Origin: Phallusia fumigata
Lineage: Eukaryota; Chordata; Ascidiacea; Phlebobranchia; Ascidiidae
Assembly: GCA_008931825.1 (NCBI GenBank)
Contig: QXVZ01033917.1
Coordinates: 1 to 43,296 of the forward strand
Reading direction: 5' to 3'
DNA length: 43,296 bases
Made by a program: the position numbers and the translations under genes. The notes below the pieces were generated by a model. The model was not told the DNA's origin. It made no database searches and was given only the letters and a program-made list of their open reading frames with translations. Shown here in pieces: positions 34,536-43,296 of this stretch. Positions within the stretch are counted from its first letter, which is position 1. Each line of letters starts with the position of its first letter.

Positions 34536-37500
34536 GATCTCACCCCCCACCGTTGATCCATGCATCGGATCTCTTCAAGTTTGGCCTGGATTTAACACAG
34601 CGGGCGTCACCGGTTGATGCAAATGACGAGGTTCAATCGATCCAGAGCGGAGCTGATGACGAATCCGTGACGTCAGAAAGAAGCTCTTCATTTGAAGATT
34701 GTGAGGTAAGATCAACATAGATTAAAGCTACATTTAATATTGTTAATTTTTCAAACGTTTAAACAAAATTTTTAATGCCTAAGCCTTTGTTTAAACGTGC
34801 GTTTAAGGCATAAGCCCTTGCTTAAACGTGCGTAATATTGCCACTTGACAATGACATTCCGCATTATATTCGTACTATGTCGCCGCCATGTCTAAGAGTG
34901 CCTTAAAAACGTGACAGCGTTTGGCATCGATAATATGACCTCATAATGGGTTCAACCGGTTGGAAAGCATCTATAAAAAGGGTTCAAATAAGGAATAAGC
35001 ATAAATCTTGCGCCGTGAATGCGCATTTTACTAGCGCTGTCATTCATTCCCGGTTTGTAGTGACGTCAACGAACAGAATTAGCCAAATGACCTAAAGTTA
35101 TATTTTCCGCCTTATAAGAGCTTCTAATAGTTTAAAGTTTTTAATTATTCTTCAACGTAATTTAAGTGTTCACGTATTGTCGAAGTGGTTAATAAGTCGC
35201 TCCAACCAGCCTACACGCCCAGCGATTAACAAGTACCTCCTAATAAAGATTACGTCATAAATTTAAACTTCTTTAGTGTTATAGAAGTTGGTTTCAATGG
35301 TTGCTGAATCTAGATTATCAATCATTTCCTCTACAATTATATCGAGTTTAAATAAAAACAAGAAAATTTGATTCCATTTTTTTGCGGGCATTCCGTTGAG
35401 TCATGTAAATATTCCCGACGGCCTTACAGAACGTCAAATTTTAAAAATCCGAAATCGTGAAAGCGCGTTGTTTAGGCGCCTACAACATTTTAATTGTCAT
35501 AAAACTTTGCTGAAAAAATCGAAAAGGTGACGCGCGCAAACACTAATTCGTTTCGCAATTACAAGGCAAAAACTTGACAATAATTAGGCTTTCAAACAAA
35601 GAGCACTTCTTGTGCAAGAGCTGTTCAAACGCACCAAACTGTAATTAAGATAGGTTGGGACCAATTAGCACTGACATTGACGTGCAACTCGGGCACGAGG
35701 AGCGCATTTATCCTAGCGGCTAATATAAAATAGTGATCATCTGCAAGTAATTTGCGAGATTCTCCAGTGTGTAAATTTTGCGATCGCAGATAACCAAAGC
35801 GTGTTGTGATTTCCCAAGTCGTCCATCCGCTTCGACTTATCTCTCTCGTGGATGCGGTTTCGCTTCTTAACATAAACATGAGGCGTTGCAATAACAAGCA
35901 TGGTGGCCGGGCGGAATTTATTGTCGAAACGATAACAAGAGACCGCAGCCGAGGCTTGATCACGTTTCTTGTGGCCCCAGGCATTTGTATGCGCTTAATT
36001 AAAACAGTAAGCCACATTGTTCGGTGCGATGTTTTTTGCGATTTGCAATAAACACAAAATCGCTTTAAAACTCTCGGCTACATTCTCAATCGGCTGAAAA
36101 TCCGGGCGTGGGTGATTAATCACGTCCATCTGAGTTTTCGTCACCGCGGCACACAATGGCTTTTCCTCGTAAACGGCACATTTGCCAACCGAAGGTGCTT
36201 GACTGTCAGCGTAGGCCAAGTGCGGGCATTTTTTAGATGTTTTGCCACTCCTTGCTCGCCACTGTGCGTTTGATCTTGTTTTTGTTATAATCCATGCTTA
36301 ACTGACAGTTGTTGAATTTAATTTCAAGTGCCGGATCGGTACCGGCCCGTGCCATGCGCGGCGCAAAATAATCGACACCGGATAATACCAAAATTGACAC
36401 GTTCGAGCCATTGTTACTGTGAATCACAACAATAGCAATCAGTCAAGTTTCACGGCGCAGTATTATTGTTAAAGTGACAGGTGGGAATTAAACACCTATC
36501 ACTTTCCTTCGATGACTTCATCGTCTGGAAAAGCCTGACGCTCCAGTAAAGTTCAATAGGATATCTCTTGTACGCGCCCGAGACATACCCGTTATTTTGT
36601 GGAAGTGGCTATAAAGGAAAGCATCAACGTGACGCTTTAAATTTTAAAATCCCTTCCGACATTTCCCGTTTTTAGCCGCACACAAACCCAACCAAAAAAC
36701 AAACATCGTGCTGTTATTCTTTTAAAATCGTTTTTGGGCAATATATTTTGCCCATGGGTGTGTGGGTCACGTTTCTTCGTCTCGATTCCGCGCATACGCC
36801 AGAGTTCGTTTTTACTTCACTTCGTGACAAAGCGATCGGGGCCCATTACCCTTGGAATTGAAACGCCGTCACGAGGAAAAACAAAAAAACGTCAATTTGA
36901 CCTAACCACGTTTTTCGTGTTGACGGTATCGCACGCTGTTGCGATTATTGTTGTTTGGGTCAAAAGGGTCTTGCACCTAAAATCGTGCAATGACGGTGCT
37001 CGCACAAACCCAGTGAAGTATTACGCCCTTAACTTTTCCGGCATAAGACTCTAGCTTGCGTCGAAAATCGTGCTCGATTGAAAATGATTTACCTTAATTG
37101 TATTTGTTTTACCCGCAGGATCGCCCACTCAACCTGACTTGCAAAAGAAGGCGACTGGAAGACAGTAGTGCTGCCAGACATACAGAGGCGAGCTTTGCAT
37201 CGAAAGCGAATGCTTACGAAGGTCTGATCAAACCTGCGCAAACAACCTACCTTAACAACGACGTTATCGAAAGAGCTATGCTTCACTACCGCGCCCAAAT
37301 GATCGCATCCAACGACTTGGTACGAGCCTATTTGCAACANTCAAACCTGCGCAAACAACCTACCTTAACAACGACGTTATCGAAAGAGCTATGCTTCACT
37401 ACCGCGCCCAAATGATCGCATCCAACGACTTGGTACGAGCCTATTTGCAACAAAAATGGAGCGAAAGTGCAGCAACTACCCCTCCGCATGCGAAAACGGC

Positions 37501-38341
37501 TTCAACATTCGCCTCGCATATGCATCCAGCCATGGAGCGACTTGGATCCTGGGTTCCTTTGATCGGGGGTCTAAGGCAGTACGATCCGATTTCAGCGAGG
37601 AAAATCGACGCAACACCTGAACTAAACGGTCACCGACGTCTCTGTCAAGCTAACAGCACTGAAAGCGACGGGAGCCGATCTAGCGTAATTATTCGCCGGA
37701 GTTCGCCGTTTTCCGTGTCGACATCCCCGCCGTGTTCTCCTCCAATCTCATCGCCACCAGAGAGTGCCTCCTTTAGCCCTCCGCTTCTTTCGCCCCAATA
37801 CGTCCTCAACGTCCATTCACCAAACTCCCACGCCCACTTCACTACAGGAGCAATGTATAGCAGTTTGCCGGAACGACAAATCGCCAGCGCCTTGCCTATT
37901 GGCGATTCACCTTCCCCTCAACAAAAAAGCGGAAGCAAACGGCGCAGCGCAAAGAAGAGTGGAAATGGCGGAACCTCGACCAGCGGGGATTCCTATCCTT
38001 GTTCAATCTGTGGTGCGTCATACCCGCACAAGTTCGAACTTAATCGTCACGTGAAAGTCAGTCACGTAAGACCGCACCGCTGCGGCCAGTGCGGCAAGGG
38101 TTTCGGTCATCGTAACTATCTTAAAGTACACATTGAAACGGTGCACATGGGCCGCAAGACACACCAGTGCCGTCTGTGCGGCAAATATCTCTCCACAGGC
38201 GGAAATCTTAACGTTCACGTGCGCACCATCCACTTGGGCGAGAAAAAATACAACTGTCCCGTGTGCAACCGAAGTTTCGGACAGCAGTGCAACATGAAAA
38301 CGCACATGAAACGCCATTTTTCCAAAGGCGACGACCTTTGA
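34529..38341 (+). CDS. C2H2 zinc-finger transcription factor, 2 exons, about 428 aa after removing a false duplication
   Basis: Exon 1 is 34529-34705 (59 codons, donor GTAAGA); exon 2 runs from 37119 (acceptor CCCGCAG) to TGA 38339-38341. Exon 2 contains an N at 37340 with the same 112 bases on both sides; one copy plus the N is 113 bases, which shifts the frame, and removing it restores one continuous frame. Exon 1 is acidic and Ser-rich. Exon 2 opens with RPLNLT, close to the PxDLS-type CtBP corepressor motif, followed by KRRR, a likely nuclear signal. A Ser/Pro-rich middle follows, then four C2H2 fingers (about 314-425) ending close to the C-terminus; fingers 2-4 start HRCGQCGKGF, HQCRLCGKYL and YNCPVCNRSF. 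Likely a nuclear DNA-binding factor, possibly a repressor. I cannot assign a named family. The start is uncertain because of the overlapping upstream frame. Confidence 0.8.
34706..37118 (+). other. Intron of the zinc-finger gene
   Basis: A 2413-base intron, the longest in the window. It contains a 22-base unit repeated with period 31 (34780-34801 and 34811-34832, sharing TTAAACGTGCG), and an inverted AGGTG...CACCT pair near 36480-36503. Open frames within it (for example 35625-36017 minus) show no family motif and are probably chance. Confidence 0.5.
37228..37452 (+). repeat. 112-base exact duplication across an N (assembly join)
   Basis: 37228-37339 and 37341-37452 appear identical, with N at 37340. 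Both encode the same part of the zinc-finger protein (start of exon 2). An exact copy broken by an N, which shifts the frame of an otherwise intact gene, is best explained as unmerged contig ends. Confidence 0.9.
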
Positions 38342-38610
38342 ACTGCTTTGTCATGTTCATGTGTCGCTCATAGCATGTGCCCGAAAGTCTTTTTTATCAT
38401 ACATATGACGTGTTTAAGTGCTTTTGTAGTTGACTTTCCCCACAAAAGGGGTCGATTTTATTTTTGCTTTGCTTAAAATTGTATTTTATTACTTACGTAT
38501 TGAACATGCTTTTGAAGCAACTCAAGTTCATTGGCTTCCCTTTTGACGCACTCGTATGCTTTATAATGAAAAAATGACTCAGCGCCGATTTCAAGGTGCA
38601 GTGAAACTCA

Positions 38611-38616
38611 AATAAA
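38611..38616 (+). terminator. Poly(A) signal of the zinc-finger gene
   Basis: AATAAA followed by GACGGTGTTTGTTTTGT, a GT-rich downstream element. It lies 270 bases after the TGA, giving a normal short 3' UTR. Confidence 0.65.
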
Positions 38617-41600
38617 GACGGTGTTTGTTTTGTAAAAGTTTGAACGTCTTGCTCTTTTTGGTGTCAAAATTTTTCAGGTTGAGTTTAAACTCCATAGTGT
38701 GGCAGATAACGCCCGAAGCGCGTTAATTAATAAAGTAAAAGTCATTCCAGCGCAATTTTGATTCCCAAGTTTTTGAATACATCATTGTGGTCCACGCAGG
38801 TCTTTCATTACTTACGGTAGTTTTAAGGTGTGGCCCACACAGCAAGAACAACATCCACATTCAATGTAGCATGATTTTAAGCGAAAACAAACTTAACAAA
38901 TCATTCAAAAGTGGCCACGACTTTAAATACCCGTAGGCGAGACGTTTACGTTTGGAACCGAATAATTGCTGTGACGTAATCCGCGTAAGGTTATCCACGG
39001 CTAATTTTAAATTCCAATTAACAATCACACGGTTTAGGGTAACAAATTTGGAATTTGATAATAAATTAAAACGGAAATTACAAAATTGATAAATTGTGCC
39101 CTATAGCAAAACATTTACGCGATACAACGGTAACAGCATAGTCATGTAACCACACCTAGTATTCGCATTTCTTGTGTTATTTCCAATTTATAAACAGAAC
39201 GCGGTTAGAAAGACTTTTAAATGAAATGTTTAAACTAAAGCAACACGTTAGCTTGTAGTCTAAGATGCGGTGGCTTTGGGTTTAAATCTGTGCACATAAG
39301 GAAACCAAATTTCGTATGCGATGAACAATATTTTCATCAGACTAAACAGTACGAAGGGCGATGCTAAAAACAGCAATGCCAGAAGGTTTTACTGCAGACA
39401 AACAAAAACGTTGCATACCGATGTTATCACGCTGTCGAAAACACTTGTGTTCCTGGAATTGGAACATGTGTAATTATCTGGAAAGCATTTAAAAAGTCTT
39501 ATTCCTGCAGGCGATTCTGCATCTTGGTAATTAGCTTTCGTCCTTCGCAATAATGTGTTTTCAGATTTTTCAAAAGGGATATTTTATAAGGTACAATATT
39601 GCGGTCGGAGCTAACCAGGAACATAAAGGGTTGAAGTGCCAAAGTTGTGCAGGAAAAACATGTCACAAATAAATGTTACAGAATATTCGAAGACTCTTAA
39701 AACAGTTTTTTGCAACCCTGACGACCGATTTTGTTACTGGTGTTAAACTTTTTACAACGTCACATTCTTTTAAAAGCAAAAAATATTTTGACAAACTGAT
39801 ATGGGACTAAAACTGCAAACGTATTGGGCACTAAAATCGCCAATTTTGGGTAGTCGTTTGGTTTTATCCTAAACTTATTATACCGTTAAATACCTTGTAG
39901 TTTTACCCAAAACAAAACCGAAATCAATCTCTTTTTAAGTTAATTAAAACAGCATGCTTCCCTTAATGATGAACCACAAATCTTTACATCATATATCGGC
40001 AAAATAAACAAAAAATGGAATTGATTTGATTCCACGGTCGTTTAAGAACTTTGTGTCATAAACAGAAATACAACAACATCTTTAACATTAGAATTACGAC
40101 CAGGGAATATTACAAAAACGGTTCAGACACTTTTTGACTTGAAACTGCCAAATATCAGAAGGGGCAATTAGTTTAATCCGCATTCATTTGGTAGACTACC
40201 GATGTAATATCGGGAACGCTTATATTGGTCCGAGTTTAATGACGTTGCATCTATATTTAGAGCAGTTTGGCAAGAAATAAGATCACCGTGTCGCCATTTT
40301 GAGAAAATGCAAGTTTTATGCGTGGATGTACAACCATAGATTTATATGTGGTTACAAATTGTGCGGCCCAAAATATATTATTATGCTTGGTGCGTCGGAC
40401 CGGATCGCAACCATGTCTCATTGGCGTGCTATAAAGTGACAAACAATTATAAAAAAAACTTTCTGGCAATTGTTCAACCATACCTGGAAACTAATTGTAA
40501 TGAATAGTTTTGCTAATATTAAAGTAGTCTACTAGTGACAAGAAAAAAAATGTATTCGCTTGTATTCGGCACAATTTTTCTAGATTGCGTCACTTTGTTG
40601 ACAAAAAGTTTCAGTTTCAGTTTTTAGCATATAAAACAAAACATCAATGTAAGCCGACGACGTAGGCTGACATTCTTCTAGGCATCAAGTCGCGTAGCGC
40701 ATAGTCCACGTCAATAAACAAACAACAGATTGCGCATGAGCAGGGAATCTTTCCATTGTAGGCGCACTGAGCTGGCATTTTAATCGCAGACAATTGATCA
40801 TTCATGAAACGTGACATTGCACATTCAAAGTCGCGTAATTCGCAACCGCCTTGCCCATGAGCCCACAAGCTTACAACCTTCAACGAGTCGACAAGTAAAA
40901 CATGGACACGCCATTGTTCGGCGGGTTAGAATGTTTTCTTGGTAAAATAAAGCGCTTTTGGATTTATTTTTGTGTTTGTTTGGATCTGGGAGTTCCGCGA
41001 AAGATTGCGATTGCTGGAACTTCGGATTGATGTAATTGCACTTGGCGGTTCGATTCTAATCGTTTGTCGTTTGTACACACGGCACCAAAGACAATCCATT
41101 CCGCCAAGGCATGCCTGTTGTCCAGCAAAAGTAATTTAATGATACCGACTTCAGAACTTCATGCGTTTTNGTTTGTCGTTTGTACACACGGCACCAAAGA
41201 AAATCCATTCCGCCAAGGCATGCCTTTTGTCCGGCAAAAGTAATTTAATGATACAGACTTCAGAACTTCATGTGTTTTGGTATTTTTTACAATTTGTGCT
41301 TTTGTTTATTGTGTGAGAAATTTTGCATCAACCTTTTTGGGAAAATTTTAAAAAGTGATAGATGCCTGGGGCAGTAGGTTGCGTCATGTATGGTGATGGG
41401 CCAATTTAATTTCTTCTTAGTGTGTGGCGCAAAAACGTAAGTCCTTTGTTTGTTATAACCCTACAATTTGGATCACGCACGGTCATTAAGGAAAGGTGTG
41501 GTGTAACCAAAACACATTGTGGCCAAAACACATTCAAATCATAGAAACCATAATCATTTTCATTAATAAAAGGATTTAGGAGAACAATTTGAAAAAAAGA

Positions 41601-42188
41601 GTAAAATACGCCATCTAATGTCGTTTGCAAATAAACACTACTAAGATCGTAGTTTTGTTGTAGCGATTGGACAGGCGGCCACACCAATTACGCTCTTTTA
41701 GGGCAACCCGTTGTAGTTTGTTAGTTACACATCCTTATTATATCGTGCGTAACTTCTGAAGGAAAGCTAAAATTAACATACATATTATACCGGACAGCAA
41801 TAGTATACAGAAGGTTGTATCGTGGTCCGAAATATCTCCCCCAAATTTCTCGATATCGACAGTTGTCCCAACAACATCAAACTGTGCCCTAGAGCAACAA
41901 GCCCTTTATGTTTATTTTTCCGCGCCCACTTTACCTATTTCTGGATTTATTTTACCTAATAACTGTCGTATGTTATACACTATTTGTAGATTTTTTACGA
42001 CATTTAAATCATAGAAAATTTCGATGAAGTAAAACCCACGAATTTGGCTTACATTTTTTTCTGATTATAATCATATCATTTCTAAACTTGAATCAACATA
42101 AAAGTTATTTTACCTAGACCAACTGGCCATGTTTGTTATCTACTGGTATTAAGTATGTTAAATAAATAACAGTGCGCTCTGTTTGCAG
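38617..42188. other. Intergenic region with no supported gene
   Basis: About 3.6 kb of AT-rich sequence. It includes a duplicated segment across an N (41062-41278). The minus frames at 40644-40883 and 41406-41687 are short and unrecognised. Exons upstream of the orphan terminal exon at 42189 might lie here, but I could not identify them. Confidence 0.35.
41062..41278. repeat. 108-base near-identical duplication across an N (assembly join)
   Basis: 41062-41169 and 41171-41278 both start GTTTGTCGTTTGTACACACG and differ at a few sites (for example AAAGACAATCC against AAAGAAAATCC). The N is at 41170. As at 27323 and 37340, the duplication is tied exactly to the N. Confidence 0.85.
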
Positions 42189-42361
42189 CATGTCTGGGCT
42201 GCACTTGTCATAAGAACTCGACAACAGCGGACATCATAAATGAAGTAAAGACGATTTTTTCGCAAGTTTCAGATCGGCATTTCGGAAGAAACAAACGAGC
42301 CAGACGGCCTGATTTCAGTAATAGTAGCGGATTTACTCTGCTGACATCCGACAGTGATTAA
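42189..42361 (+). CDS. Isolated 3'-terminal coding exon of an unrecognised gene
   Basis: A good acceptor (CTCTGTTTGCAG ending at 42188) is followed by an open frame, TGT from 42191, of 56 codons to TAA 42359-42361, then AATAAA at 42478. The peptide is protein-like and charged: it includes CLGCTCHKNS, DIINEVKTIFSQVSDRHFG, a basic RNKRARRP and ends LLTSDSD. It has no in-frame ATG, so it would need upstream exons, which I did not find. I recognise no family. Confidence 0.4.
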
Positions 42362-42462
42362 AAAATTAGCGTTGCTATATTCGTTGAAGAAATGTACCGA
42401 ACCAAAAGCGTAGGTACTGATGTACATGTTATGTAGGCCCACCATATTTTCATCACCAAAAA

Positions 42463-42794
42463 GGAGGACATTTTGGTAATAAAGTTTAATAACAGCTACG
42501 CTTTAAACACAAGGAAAATAAAAATAATCTACGATCCTCAATTGTCATAACTTACACTGAACCGCTCTGTGACGTCATAAAGTAAGATTTACAACCTATC
42601 TACATTTCTTTTAAGGTTAAGCTGATCGTGCAATTTAGCTGTTGAAAATGATAAATGATTAATAGCTACACTGAAATATATTAAGTAAAAGTAGGAAATG
42701 CATATGGAGGACATTTGGGTATTTTTTTAAATCGTCGAACAACAAGTTAGTTTTTTATTGAAAAGGAGGACATGTCCTCCAAAAAGAGGACGTA
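42463..42794. repeat. Cluster of GGAGGACAT motifs including a 16-base palindrome
   Basis: GGAGGACAT occurs at 42463-42471, 42706-42714 and 42765-42773, the last forming the perfect palindrome GGAGGACATGTCCTCC (42765-42780). A related GAGGACGTA follows at 42786. The first two share the longer context GGAGGACATTT(T/G)GGTA. Such repeated short motifs with inverted arms suggest remnants of non-autonomous DNA transposon ends. No target-site duplication was identified. Confidence 0.4.
42478..42483 (+). terminator. Poly(A) signal after the orphan terminal exon
   Basis: AATAAA 117 bases after the TAA at 42361, at a reasonable distance for a short 3' UTR. Supports, but does not prove, transcription of that exon. 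Confidence 0.4.
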
Positions 42795-43296
42795 TGACAG
42801 GCCTCTTTTATAGCAGGCCGAGTTTGTCAAGGTAATAGTTACAGATGTTTATCCCAAACAAATCAGTAGATTTTCTCCACTTTGTAAGTGAAATTCATGC
42901 TTGGCGATCGAACGTAGGCCGATGTTACTTTTAAGGGCACAAACGGCGACAATTATCATGGCGGCATTACATATAACGGCGTTATTGTGCTTTCAAAATT
43001 TATCGGAATAATTTTTCTGACTGGGTACGGCCTATCTGAATCAATAGAACAAGACTAGACTTAAACTAACTTCACACAAGGACATTTGAACCCCTGGTAT
43101 ATGTTGTTTTAGTTCCTAATTGTGCAACTTACTTAACAAAGCACTTTGATGTTCAATGCATTTTGTACGGTGGACATGAAATCCATTTCGGACACTATAA
43201 CAGGATTCATCACCACAAGCATTAGGAATTTAAACAGGTTCTTGCTTGGCACAGTAGAATCGCAAAAAATTCTATTTAAAGAATAACATTATAACA

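Larger units (their letters stand above)
42362..43296. other. Right-hand end, no supported gene
   Basis: AT-rich sequence after the orphan terminal exon. It contains the AATAAA at 42478 and the GGAGGACAT motif cluster listed separately. Nothing else could be supported up to the window edge. Confidence 0.4.

Noticed and set aside
35625..36017. 130-codon minus-strand frame inside the zinc-finger intron
   Set aside because: No motif or exon boundary; probably chance.
40644..40883. Cys-rich 79-codon minus-strand frame
   Set aside because: Cysteine spacing matches no family I know, and no splice or poly(A) support is seen.
41045..41060. GGTTCGATTCT as a polymerase III B box
   Set aside because: Departs from the B-box consensus at the end and no A box lies at a suitable distance.
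1..43296. CRISPR arrays, bacterial operons, prophage or rRNA genes
   Set aside because: No regularly spaced repeats, no Shine-Dalgarno-led gene strings and no rRNA-like sequence; spliced genes show a eukaryotic genome.

Overview
The window looks like nuclear DNA of an invertebrate chordate, most probably a tunicate of the Ciona type. Evidence: AT-rich sequence, compact genes with many short introns (often 60-400 bases, GT-AG), animal gene families (cohesin loader, type I Hsp40, mitochondrial leucine-catabolism enzymes, C2H2 zinc-finger factor), a T-rich splice acceptor in a short gap between two same-strand genes as in operon-type trans-splicing, and three single-N joins each flanked by near-identical sequence, as in an assembly of a very polymorphic genome. 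The species is an inference; nothing here names it.

Layout. 1-1586 (+): last exons of the cohesin loader NIPBL/Scc2. 4042-6852 (-): ten-exon, 571-residue paralogue of the beta subunit of methylcrotonoyl-CoA carboxylase, with an intact N-terminal acyl-CoA half and a degenerate C-terminal half. 6993-8135 (-): intronless DNAJA-type Hsp40 without the HPD tripeptide, only 140 bases upstream of the carboxylase start; the two may share one transcript. 8398-9069: open frames on both strands, unassigned. About 9.4-21.8 kb: mostly non-coding, with a tRNA-like SINE, an hAT-like transposase remnant, two copies 1.8 kb apart of a CRE-rich TATA promoter, and an AP-1 palindrome. 21845-23829 (-): complete nine-exon AUH (3-methylglutaconyl-CoA hydratase). 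23.8-28.1 kb: non-coding, with a 148-base-period repeat and a roughly 730-base repeat across an N. 28146-30808 (-): three-exon gene for a 449-residue unrecognised protein carrying LC8-type TQT motifs. 34290-38341 (+): zinc-finger gene with a 2.4 kb intron, four C2H2 fingers, a CtBP-type motif and an overlapping upstream frame. 38.3-43.3 kb: mostly non-coding, with an isolated terminal exon at 42189-42361 and a cluster of GGAGGACAT motifs.

How the genes relate. In mitochondrial leucine breakdown methylcrotonoyl-CoA carboxylase makes 3-methylglutaconyl-CoA and AUH hydrates it to HMG-CoA. A carboxylase-beta relative and AUH lie about 15 kb apart on the same strand, but the carboxylase copy has probably lost activity, so the pairing could be chance. 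Exon models were built by hand; the models for the carboxylase paralogue, AUH, the 449-residue gene and (after removing the false duplication) the zinc-finger gene keep phase across every junction and end in a stop.

I see no phage-defence locus, CRISPR array or other obviously new multi-gene system. The best leads are the pair of active-site-depleted proteins (HPD-less J protein and carboxyltransferase) in a candidate operon, and the duplicated CRE/TATA promoter.
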